A program made the position numbers and the translations under genes. From contig NC_079382.1 in NCBI RefSeq assembly GCF_021018895.1, positions 11,364,501 to 11,428,500 on the forward strand: DNA of 64,000 nucleotides, read 5' to 3'. Of this stretch, positions 40,701 to 52,021 are shown in pieces (positions within the stretch are counted from its first letter, which is position 1; each line of letters starts with the position of its first letter). The notes below the pieces were generated by a model that saw only the letters and a program-made list of their open reading frames with translations, did no database searches and was not told the DNA's origin. This DNA comes from Seriola aureovittata. Lineage: Eukaryota; Chordata; Actinopteri; Carangiformes; Carangidae.

Positions 40701-42800
40701 AGTGTCAATTCAGGGGCCACATCCTTCGAAGGCTGCATTTGAAGATCAATTGCGTCACAGCAGGACGTCAAGGCTGTCACATTTCAAACGTCCTTCATTT
40801 CCCCGGCAATTAAGCATCCTTTGCGCTCCATCATATCCCAAGATTCATTGCGCGCCAGTGATGAATCACAAACAAAAGAGAATATGGCGGCCCCCCGAAG
40901 TATGTGGCCCCTGAATTGGGACACAGCTTTAGCATTTAGCTCATAGCGCAGCCTCACAGAGCTGCAAGCTGGCTGCAGACTCTCAGTCTTGTTAACATAT
41001 TAGGGAATTTTTCAAACATATGTCAAAGCAGTACTCCGAGTGTTATAGGTGCTCCTCCTTCACACGCGGAGAATTCAGAACAGCTCATTAATTCCACTGA
41101 CTGCAAGCTGCAGGAATGTGCTGGTCGTCAAAGGCAGGTGGTCCTGGCCACAGGTGTGTTTGTCAAATTCACTGCCTGAAACAGAGCCACATCTGTTGAA
41201 GCGGTACAAGTGGTATTATGGTACCAATACCACCTTGGCACACAGGCCGCTAACATCTGCTGCCCATGTGCGGTGTACAGCGGTGACAGAAAGCTGTGTA
41301 AGGCTCAGGCGGCCCAAAAAGCAAAGCCCCTGGGAAAAGAGGAAGGAAGCCAGTGTGAAGACAGTAAAATTAATTTGCAGCTCAGTCATGCAGCCTTCTC
41401 TTTCTTTCTTAAATTGACCAGAAAAATATAATTTCTCAAGCATAAAATTCCTCTGTGGCAACAGGATGATTCCTCAAAACCAATTGACAAATTTCAGCAA
41501 AGCTGCTGCTGAGGGGTACAAAATTGCATTCAACAGAGGCTAACATTTGAGTGTGAAGCATAGTGGGTGTTAGTTAAAATGCTTTTCACCATGACTCTAG
41601 TGTGCATTGACTGAGCTACTGTATAAAGGCTGTCTAATTAAGACAACCTTAAAATTATTCAAAACATGCCCGGGACTCACACAGCTCGGTTACAGAATAT
41701 CTGCCTTTCCTTCCTAGACATTCTGTGGCTCTTTATTTTCAGGAAGACAAGAAATGGAAATCAAGGCTCATGCTGTGTGCTTGTGTGGCTTGCTCAAGTG
41801 CCACTGCTTTAATGTGAGGAGCGCTTGCGACTGACGAAGTGGGCAAAGTGTCCTCAGATCTTCAGAGGCTGCCGCTAGATCAGAGGGCGGCTGTCACACC
41901 TCCAGGCAATCTTCAGCAGCACAGTGGAGATCCTTCAGAGCCGCTGACCCCCCTGAGATACACCGGGGCTGCCCAGGAAGCTGCACCAGTGTGAGAGATT
42001 TCAAAGAAACAAGCAGCTGCTCAATTGATTTTGGGTGCTGTATCTCTAAACCATGTCAGTGAGGTGATGTTGTGAAATTCTAGCAGGTCTTTTATGTCTG
42101 CTAATCCAAGACGAGATAATTGATTTGACTGATTTTTGGAAAAGTTGCAAACTAGGTCAGAGTTGCATAAATAAACGAGAAGCAATTAAAACTACCAGGT
42201 TCCCAGCTTTTGTATATTTTAAAATTCTCTTTCAATGAGGAGTATATTCAGTCTTTAAAAATATCATAATAACAACCAATGTAGCTAGTGTGTCAAGATG
42301 ATAAGAACAAGGCTGAGAAGTATTTGGAAGATTTATGGTCAAACATCATGGACTTCCTTCAATATTAATGACTATTGCATATGTTAATCCCTTCCTTTAG
42401 TATTTCCTGCTAAAGCAATTATTTGCATGATAATACTCCATCCAGTGGAATCAAAACAAGGAGGAAGTGTGTGTGTGTTCATGTGTGTGTGTGTGTCAGT
42501 GTTTAAAGGGAAGAGAGGATTTTGCTCTCTATTCACAGACCTGTCCAACATCTTTTATTTTTTCTGTTTCCCCTGCCCGTCCTTTCCGGCGACAGTGATG
42601 TGCTTAAAATGCTGAATGCACACTGTTTTCATGAGCACAACACCTTTATGTTTTATTTCCTGGAATTATTCCCCCTGGCTGTGAAGCCTAGCTTGGTGCT
42701 GTGCTGTGTCCAATTAGCTTCACACAGACAGCAGAGGTGCTCTTCTACAGGCCAAACAAAAGACATAAAAAAAAAGTAGTTGAATAGGTCATTTCATGGA
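40701..42800. other. noncoding intergenic stretch
   Basis: No gene is recognised. Open frames at 41049-41461 overlap on both strands without family resemblance or consistent splice sites. Confidence 0.45.
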
Positions 42801-42821
42801 TGAGCACAGTGTACCGCTGAT

Positions 42822-42842
42822 CCCCCCCCCCCCCCCCCCCCC
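42822..42842. repeat. poly-C run
   Basis: Twenty-one consecutive C residues, directly followed by a motif-rich stretch (42845-43140). Confidence 0.9.
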
Positions 42843-43609
42843 AGGAACCAAAGGATATGTAAATCCCCATAGCTTGGGGGGATGACGTAATGCAAAACAT
42901 AAAATCTCCAAAATCATGACACATATCGGCTTCGGAGCCATGTATTGAAAGGGGGGATTTATGGTCCCTTAAAATGCAACTTTAAATTAGGTGAGTCATC
43001 AGACGCTCCAGGCCATTTGGAAAGGCCCGCAAGGGTTGTTTTCTTGAAGTCATCCCCTCTGACATTAATGAGGCCTTGGCAAAGAGAAAACCTAAGACTG
43101 CCGACCTTTAACAAGTTAGATAAAGGTCTGTGCAGAAAATAAGCGTTTAATGCTGACCCTGTTACAGCAAAGTCTGCAAAATTTTTTGGGGTGCTGACAG
43201 TTCACATATCCACTTTGAAGATCAAACCATCTGATGTCTGATTTGTTTTATGATATAGGGTTGGCTTTGCTTCCTTTAATCTCAGCTGTACACACCGTGT
43301 AGACTGCGCCTAGGTCCCAAGAGCTGATATTCATTTTGACAATAAGTATGCTAGAGACTCACATCTAAGATTTCACAAAAGTACATTTCCCTATGAGAAA
43401 TCCTCCTGTGATGACTGCTAAGTACAATGTGATCTTTATCTCATAATTCCTCCGGCTACCAGGGACTCAGGGGACTCCTAATAGCAATTCATTTGGGGAA
43501 TAAGTTTAGCTTCTATCATACTACAGCAGAACGTGCATATTAACTCAAATGCATACATGCACGAAGCACGCAAAGTACAGAAGGGCTGGGTGAACAAGAA
43601 AGGGTACTG

Positions 43610-43850
43610 CCGTTGTCACTCTGTATTGAGTTAGTTAGAGGGATAATTTGATATTGATGTCTGTCCATTCAATATGAAGCTGGAGCCAGCAGCCACTTAG
43701 CTTAGCTTAGCTTAGCTTAGCATAAAGACTGAAACAAATGGAAACAGCTATCCTGGCTCAGTCCACCAGCGCCTACAAAGTTCACTTATGTGCAATATCT
43801 TAATCCGTTCTTGTCACAAGGAGGTTGCCAGGTAATGAGCAGAGACTCAA
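43610..43850 (+). repeat. third copy of the TTAGCTTAGC interspersed repeat
   Basis: It reads AATATGAAGCTGGAGCCAGC, four TTAGC units and CATAAAGACTGAAACAAATGG, then GCTATCCTGGCTCAGTCCACC. It preserves more of the family sequence than the copy at 20955. Confidence 0.75.
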
Positions 43851-45417
43851 TTAAACAAACAAGATATAGCATTTTAAATAGTGAGGTTAATTAGTGGAGG
43901 TGCTTCATCTTTCTCATTTAAGTCACGGCAAGAAAGTGAAGAAGTGTATTTCTCAAAACGTGGAATTATGCCTTTAAAAGTCTTACATTACTCTAATGAG
44001 GTGAAAAGATGTGTTCAGGCAGACAGCACCGCAAATTTTCAGCTTGCATCATCCATGCCAAATTGACTGTTGTTTGTGTTTGTACGCCCCAAACTGCCAA
44101 TGCACCAATGTACAGATGCTAGCTATATGCTAGCTGTCACCATACGCACCAGTGGTTTCTGTGGGAGTGCCTGTGTCTCTGTGTTCAGCTCAGCCTCTGA
44201 CTGATCTCAGACCTCACCAGGAGCTCCAGTGCTTTTTTTGTTTTTTTTCCCTCCAGTCTCAAGGCAGATTTTACTGCAGATGTGTTGTGTTGCAGACTCC
44301 TGTAGTTTTAGCTAGGTGTACCCACTAAACTGTCAAGTGAGTGCATTAGAGGTGCAGTAAAAACCTTTCACATCACCTCATACTGGAGCAACATTTCCTG
44401 ACAGCAGTTCTGTTTGACTCATCTTGACTTGTGCACCACATATAGTGAGTGATTCTCCATTTATGTCAATGCATGACAAACAGCCTTGCTGGCAGGTTTG
44501 GTCTGATGTACCACTGGTAAAGTGCTAGAAAAAACACTTATTAGCTCCAAATCACAATTTAATATGAAACATTCATTGCAGAATAAATAAGACAGAGCAG
44601 CATTTATTGTTGAATGCGAAAATAAATTCTCTAATATAGATTCAGTTCCAGCCCAAGTAAAGTAATTTGTTAGGGAGCTATGAGCGATTTCTGTGTTGGA
44701 TGGTAATGTTGTTTTTACTAATCATAGCAGTATAATGTTGCTGCCTGACTGAGTTTTTGCCTGCAGTTATGTTAAATTAGGCAGTATGCATGGCACGGTC
44801 GATTCGCAAAATTATTTGAGTCCTTCTCTCCCCCAACTCATTAACTATTCAATGTGAACTCCTGATCCTGCGGGGTATTGACATTAATTCCCCACACTAC
44901 TGGAGCAAGCAGTTTGGAATGTTTAAAAAAGAGTCTACAAACCTCACCCGGGCTGTCTTCAAAAGCTAAGTTTTTCAAAACAAACTAACCATTTGCTAAT
45001 TTGTGTCTTGTAACTTGCCCGGAGAACAGCTCTGTCAAATGCTGCATTATTAAATGAAAAGCTAATTATGCCTCTCACTGGCCCGTGTCCATTACAAGCA
45101 AGACAATAACAAGCTCATCAGCAGTGACAACATGAAGAGCACTTGTGCTCTCTAACAAGTTGTTGATCACAAGCTTTAATCCTGCACTGACATGATGAGG
45201 TAGACTTGTTACTAGGATCTTGTTCTGCTCCTGCTTGTCTAAACCAATCCCATTTCAGCAGCACAGTCTTTGCCTTGACCTTGGGCAGTGGTTTTCCTTG
45301 AGGGCAGGGTGGCCACTCTGGAAGTTGAACGAACCGGCTGAGGGTGGAGGAAACAGAGGAGCTAGTGCTGAGGCAGGCAGAGAAATGTATGAATGACTGC
45401 AAAGAGAAAAGCATCAA
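43851..45417. other. noncoding intergenic stretch
   Basis: No gene or clear repeat is recognised. Confidence 0.45.
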
Positions 45418-45760
45418 GCCAATCAGAGCAAAGAGGAAATTTGTGAGCCAATCACCGAAAGCTTTTCTTCTCTCCCTCCAGCGTCTCCCTGACTTCTTCT
45501 CCTGACTGTTACCAGGTCACTGTGCCTGCCCGCGCCTCTGAATAATCTGTTTCATTGGGTCAGTGTGCCTCTCACAACGCGCCTGACTGGCTGGTTGGGC
45601 ATACGCGGTTGCTAGGGAGCTCAGCCAATCAGAGCAAGGCGGAAGTTTCCCCTCGGTTTCTAGGCAGGTTTCACGTGCTGTAGATGTTTTGGCGGGAGAG
45701 TGGGAGAGCATGAGCGGGAGGGGCGGCTGCAGGGTGAAGTGGAGCATGTGATTGTGTGTG
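45418..45760 (+). promoter_or_regulatory. promoter-like cluster without an assigned gene
   Basis: Three CCAAT boxes (AGCCAATCAGAGC near 45418, GCCAATCACCG near 45446, AGCCAATCAGAGC near 45624), a half X-box GTTGCTAGGGA (about 45608), an E-box CACGTG (45672-45677), an E2F-like TTTTGGCGGGA (about 45687) and a GC box GAGGGGCGG (about 45718) occur within 340 bp, in locally CpG-rich DNA. Promoters of broadly expressed genes look like this. It could serve an upstream bmf exon, a divergent transcript or a noncoding RNA; the strand is uncertain. Confidence 0.45.
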
Positions 45761-48700
45761 CGTGTGTTAGAGCGAGTGGGTGTGTGTATGTGCATGTGCA
45801 AGACAAGTGTGCATGTTTGCGAGCGCGTGTTCATTTTGCCCTGCCTCTTGCTTTCTGATGCAACATCGAACTGTGTCTCCTGGGCTACTAGGGGACCTTG
45901 TTATGTTTTTTTTTCTTCCTGTCCTCGCAGGAAACGAGAACCAATTGCTGTGCTGTTGCCATCGGAATGGGGAGGTTTGTTTTCCCTCCACTTTCATCCC
46001 TGGTACCTCCCCATCGACAGTTACCGTAGAAACAAGAGCAACTCCAACTCTATTTCCATCCATGTCTCCTTCCTTCAATAATTTTTCTTTCTTTTTTTTG
46101 ATCCACTGCACAGCACCTTCTTACCAACACTTTAACAGCCAATGAAGTATTTAGAAAACTGTGTGACATCTCTGAAGAGGAACTGTATAAAAGCAGAGAT
46201 GAAAAACTGCACAAGCACATGCTGGTGTACATCTTGTTCAGTGGCAGCTGAACTTGTGAGCTCTGTCAGAGCTCAAAACATGTCAAGACTGCAAGGTAAC
46301 AAGATTTACTGTCTTGGTGTTTTGCAGAATAGCATGGACTCCCACACCCTAAAAAAACGAACTCAGACATATCTTTCACCAGCATGTTACCCCCCCCCCA
46401 TCCCCCATTGAACCCCTCTGTCAACAGAGGGGAAGCAGTTCATCACATCTGACATGGTCCTCCCAAAATCCCATTATTGCCTCTTGAGTGCACACAGTTA
46501 AAATAACCAACACAATCACCAGACGAGACAACAGTTCTGCAAAACCCCAGATTATCTTCACCTACAACTGTTTTTTCTTTTTTTTACTTTCAATGCAAAT
46601 GTTTTAAAAGTTCCCACTTTCTATACTAACTGTGCATGGCAACAGCGGTATAGTTAAGGTTAGGCCAAGATTGTGGTTTTGGCTTTCAGGTTTACATAAT
46701 CTGGATAAACTGTCGGTTTGCCGTCAAACTGTGATTTTCTGACCACTTGGTGTTGGTCAGGTTTTGTTATAGCCATGTTGTCTCGTTCCTAAACTCAGCA
46801 ATGCTTCTGGTGAGTATAGTGTTGTCATGATATTAGAAATGTTGGCCAAAGCTCCGAAAATAAGTTTTACGTTGTAGTAAGCTCCCCAACATATGTCCAT
46901 ACTTTGGTCTGTGCAACAGTTTTGCAGTCTGGTGGTTTGCTCAAGAGCCCTTTGTTACCTGTGATTCAAAAAGTTGTCTGTTATGACTCAGCTATTTTAC
47001 ATGCAACATCACAGCTTCTTTTTTTTTTATAGTTTCTCAGGTCATTTGGAGTAAGTGCAGAGTATGTCTATGAACAATCTTAGTCATCTATCTCAGAGTA
47101 ATGAGTCAAACGCAGCTGGACTTCCTGTTCAGTTGTGACTGATGACCTGGTGATGTTCCTATTAGATAAGTAGCAAGTTGTTTTCATGACAAAACAAGTC
47201 TGGTTGCCTTTGACTCACTACTCCCAGGTTAATGGGTGTGTATAATGTGTGTGTTGTTATATGATAGAATAAAATCACAACAAATGATGAGTAAAATCTC
47301 ACTGGATTTCAGTATATGGGACAGCCAACAGCATACCCAACAATAACAATGTGACAACAATAGTCTGTGGCTGTACACCGGTGGAAGGACACCTGCAAAT
47401 TGGATTTAGGAGTTGTTTTGGATGTTGCACAGGTGTCATCAGGCTGCCAGTCTGCCTGACAAATGGTTTGTTTACCACCTGAGCTGCTGCTGCTCAGTAA
47501 TCATTAAGTGTTCATTTACTGCAACTTGCCATCACAGCTGGAAACATGTGAAGACAAACTGAAAGACACAGTATAATAACACATTCATTACCATACAACA
47601 CTTCATCCAAAACGTGCTCGGTATTATTTCTGTATAGGATTTCATTTAATTCGTGGCATTAAAGTGGTGTCAAAATACGCATAATCGTAGGGATGTGTTT
47701 CCCCCGGGTGGTTCTGGGCTTCAAATGTGTTACCTTTGGATGAACTCTGGGAGAGCCGCATTCATTGGCTGAGCCCCCACTGTACCTGTGGTTAAAATCA
47801 AGAGGTGTTGACAGAACTGGCAGGAGGAGGGGTGGAGGCGGACAGAGGTTTCCAATAACCTGTGAAAACTTGGCATCTCTGTCACGTAATTTCACAATCA
47901 ATTTTTGTGAGAAACAGACTCCTAAAACAGGGATTTAGGTAGATAATTAAATGGCAGGGCGCTAGAAACCATAAAATTGTGATGTGAAAGTGAAATGCAG
48001 CACGAGCACAAACACTGATGGAGCTGTTTGGGTGTGGAACGAATTGAAGATTGAAGACAAAGCGTCTGGACGTCTGGCACCATTAGGGAAAACGCCACAA
48101 AGCAAATTGTATCATTATGCAGTGATCTTTGAAAAATTTCAACATCCAGAGCCTTATCACCTCTGCTGGCAGCATGTAGTCAGAAATAACTCACTGTGGA
48201 GAATTTGTAACTGCCTCACTGGGGAAAATTGCTCGGATAAAAATGGGCTGGGACACATTGTCTGCCACTGCACCTGACACATTAGAGGTACTGGAAGTTT
48301 CAGTTTAGATGACAAGTTCTGAGTTCAGCGCCAACACAAAGGCTGTTTTCCCTCTTCAAAGGGGTTGAAGCTGTGCACTTGAAAGTAAAAGACGGCAAAT
48401 GACTTAAAACAGTGGATGAGATTGCACAATGCATGGCGTGTGTGTTTGTGAATGTCTGGCATTGACAGCACATCATGTTATCTTCTCCACCAAAACAGAA
48501 AAAAATCTGATGTGCAACACAAATATGGTTAACAGCTTTGTGTTCAGAAAGACAACAAGACTTCACCAAACTGCAGTTTAACTGATGAAAAGCTACAGTA
48601 CACAACAGAGTCTATTGGCAATGAGATAACTGACTGTGATTGAAATGTACTATTCTTGGAGCTATTGTTTGGGAACACTAATTAGTTATTGATAAAGGGA

Positions 48701-50160
48701 ACTTGGGGGAGAAAAAAAGAAATGAAATACTTATGGGCAATTCGATTTTTTTCATTTCTTTGTTTTTCCAAAAGCAGCACACAGTGGACTAATTAACTTT
48801 TGAAAGGTTCCACCTCTGAAAAGTAGCTTTAAATGCCTGAAAACCACATCAAACTGTTGCAAAACTGATGTTTTTCACTTTTAAATTCCCGTGGGTTTTA
48901 TTTTTTCGTTCTCCCTTTATATTCTACAAAAGGTGCTTTCATGTTGAGGTATTTATTAGTAATTATTCGCGTAACACAGCAGTGTCCTTCAAATCATAAA
49001 TCTCAAAACATCAGTCAACAACAGACAAAATAGTATAGTTTGCCGCCCAAATGAAACTTAGGTTCATCTAAATGACTTAGTACATTGCTTTTGGCACCTC
49101 CCTGACTCTTCATGTTGCGTCTATGAAATACAAACACAACCTCAGGTTCAGTGTCATTGGGTCAATGTAGCTGAAGAAGTAGCAATACTTGCATTAGCAA
49201 CCAGTCAGTAAGCCTATTTTGCATAATGCAGCTTCAATGGTAAAGGAGTTTAACACTTGTTAGGATGAGAAGATTTAATTTATGTGGCTGCAGTCAAGCT
49301 GCACCGAGTGAAGGAGATGGCTTCTTTAGAGCAAAGTAACTGAAACATGCTTTTATTTTTTTCTGTTCCTATCCATGCAATCTGCTTCAATGTTCATTGA
49401 TTGACCACTGATGAGCTTTATTGAGGTTTACAGCACAACCTCCCCCAAATACAAACACATACAGAGAGAGAGAGTAATAGAGAGCGAGCAAAAACAACCA
49501 CCATCTGATCTCTTCTTCCAAATTTTGGGTGGGGTCCTTTTCGCTGCAGGATTGGAGTTGGAGGGGGTTGGTGTGGATGGGGGGTTGGGAGCCGTCAAGC
49601 AGCAGCTTAAACAAGGCAGAGCAGGGGTTGTTTGCCAGTCTGCCAATAAACTGTGCATGGGAATTTTGAGGAAACTTGAGAAAATCACACTTCACACGTT
49701 ACCAGCTGTACAACAAAGGAGTGGGACAGTGTGAAAACATAACATCCTAACATCCTGCACGGGCTGACCAATGCTCCACGCAACAGCATCTGCTTTCATC
49801 CAGAAATTGTCTCTTGGGAAAAATCTGACTCACACCATGGATCAAATAGTCTCACTCTTCTTGCCTGGCTGTTTTGCACTCAATAACCCATTTTTACAGA
49901 TCAGACTTCGTTTCACTGTACTTTTTTTCTTCCTCTTTTGAGTGATGCCATGCGTAGGCGTGCCCCCACCCTGCACCCTGTGAGGGTCACCAGCCATGGC
50001 TGCTGTTTATTCCACTGTCACTGTAGATCCATCAGAAAAGGATACCATGTCCAACAATGGATGCCCTAAGGGGCTGAACTGAAAATGGCTCAATGCTTAT
50101 ATCAATACATTGTTGTCAAGCCATTGTCAAGCTAGGATGCATTTAAGGACATCCTACCAT
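45761..50160. other. noncoding stretch between promoter-like cluster and microsatellite
   Basis: No protein family is recognised. A strong acceptor-like site (poly-T then TCCTCGCAG, ending 45930) and an X-box-like GTTACCGTAGAAAC (about 46019) are seen. Several open frames at 45750-46145 overlap on both strands. Confidence 0.4.
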
Positions 50161-50250
50161 GTTATGTTATGTTATGTTATGTTATGTTATGTTATGTTAT
50201 GTTATGTTATGTTATGTTATGTTATGTTGTGTCATGTCATGTTATGTTAC
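50161..50250. repeat. (GTTAT)n pentanucleotide repeat
   Basis: Thirteen perfect GTTAT units are followed by five variants (GTTGT, GTCAT, GTCAT, GTTAT, GTTAC). A minor echo, GGTTATGTTATGTTATG, occurs at about 50649. Confidence 0.97.
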
Positions 50251-50859
50251 ATTAGTAATAGTAGAGCTCTATTTACAGCAAAATGTACTTAAAAGTATCA
50301 AAAGTTAAAGCACCCATTATGCAGAGGGAAAGGGCCCTTCTGCATAGTTTATTACATTTTTGCATTATTACTGTTGTCAGTAATACAATGCTTGAAAGTA
50401 TTGTGTTATGTGTAGATGCTGGTAATTTCAACTGTAACAATGTATTGTATTTTATAAGTTGATCACAAACAGGTTTTGTATGCAAAATCATAATCTGCAG
50501 TGTTACTGGTAGAAAGCTGTCATGTAAATGTAGTGAGGTAAAAATATTTGTCTCTTTAATGTAGTCAAGTAGAAGTATTTAGTAGCCTCACATGATAGTC
50601 ATGTGACTCATAACTGCACTACAGTATGTACAGTTACGCTTCACCACTGGTTATGTTATGTTATGATGTTTGCATGATACAAACAGAGAATATCATTCTA
50701 TGTGATAAGACACGATTTGTGAGTTTAAGTTTGCTAATCGGTTTCACTGACATGCATGTGTGACCACTGAATTTGTGAACCTGTTTGTTGCCTTGACAGT
50801 ACACCTATCATCATCACAACGACTCCGGCAATTGGGTGGGTGCTATCACTCTATCTAGC

Positions 50860-51010
50860 AGCAGCTCCCAATCAGCTGAGCTGAGCGCTGAAAGCAGTCA
50901 CATGTCAGATCTGGGTTTGTGTTTTTTCCCCTCCACGTGTCAAGATACACGAAACAGAAGGCGGGACCAAAACAAACCATCTGATTGGTCCGCTGCGTGT
51001 CACCAGCTTA
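50860..51010 (+). promoter_or_regulatory. candidate upstream regulatory cluster of bmf
   Basis: Within 150 bp there are a CCAAT word (CCCAATCAGCTG, about 50867), an E-box CACGTG (50935-50940), AGGCGGGACC and an inverted CCAAT (GATTGGTCC, about 50983). It lies about 0.8 kb upstream of the proposed bmf first exon. Confidence 0.35.
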
Positions 51011-51828
51011 TGGTAGCGAGGAGGACTGTTCTCTTAAAGGGCCAGGCATAATATTTTTTCCCACCTCAACAACAATACAGCATCAGCTCAACATCTCATG
51101 CAGACACCAGTATAGATCTCCAAAAGGAGCAGCATATATAGGCTATATATGTATTTGTTTTAAATGATGGATTCATTTAGCAAAAGAGGACATCAACTTA
51201 ATTGCACCGGGGTAGTTGTAACTCAGTAAATTTACTAGTAGATTAAGTACAAATTTAAGGTGATTGTATTTTAGTTGAGTCTTTCCATGTCACTTTAATA
51301 TGCTACTTAGAATTCAGGAGGAAATATTGTACTTCTTACATGTCAGGTATAGTGAGGCCACTCCAAATTAAGATTTTTCATACAAAACATAAAATGAGCT
51401 GATATGATGCATTGTTATAGATTAAAATACCCAACATTAAATGTATTTAAAATTAGCACCACCTATAGTCAGCTTTTAACAGTAAAGTGCCAAAAACACA
51501 TGATCACAAAACAATCTAATGATACAATAAAATAGTGTGAGACTCACAGTAGTCATCTTTCTGCACTGAGTGAATGTTACTATTCATTTACTATTACTGA
51601 AGTAACATTACATGAATTCTACTGGTAAAGGAGGATTTTTACGGTGAAATATTACCCATTTTATTTAAGTAAATGACCTGAATCCTCCCTCGATCACGTC
51701 CTATTTGCTAAAATGCAAATGTAATACGTTTTTTTTTTTTTTATAGAAATAGCTGCATTTTGATCCTTTCTGTGTGCTGTATTTGCATAACAACTGTGTA
51801 GCTGACTCTGTTCCTTTCACGTTATTAA

Positions 51829-51835
51829 GGGGCGG
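51829..51835 (+). promoter_or_regulatory. bmf: GC box upstream of proposed bmf exon 1
   Basis: The word GGGGCGG directly precedes the proposed leader exon. No TATA box is at a convincing distance. Confidence 0.35.
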
Positions 51836-51839
51836 ATCC

Positions 51840-52021
51840 CAGGCATGAGGGCGGACCGTTTTGACACGGGAAAAAAACAACCTCACTCCTCTCAGCAAAC
51901 ATCCATGAGTGGCTGTAATGCAAGGACGGATACAAGTAGCATCACCACAAACCGTAGGAAACAAGGTACCAGCAGGTTGTCAAGATACCACCGATCACAA
52001 CGGAAAGCGCGTTTGCTGGCG
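51840..52021 (+). other. bmf: proposed untranslated first exon of bmf
   Basis: A GC-richer block ends at a near-ideal donor CTGGCG|GTGAGTG (52021/52022) and lies about 3 kb upstream of the coding exon's acceptor. The left boundary is a guess. In the bmf frame it contains a TAG at 51955-51957 and no later ATG, so it would be leader. A 63-codon upstream frame starting at 51845 would end just before the bmf start. Confidence 0.45.

Noticed and set aside
41049..41461. Reading frames of 73-122 codons on both strands
   Set aside because: No known protein resemblance and no supporting exon structure.
45752..46145. Three overlapping frames after the promoter-like island
   Set aside because: They are Cys/Val-rich from a TG-rich sequence and share no recognisable domain; a noncoding leader is more likely.
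50110..50292. Reading frame with repeated MLCYV
   Set aside because: It is a translation of the GTTAT pentanucleotide repeat.
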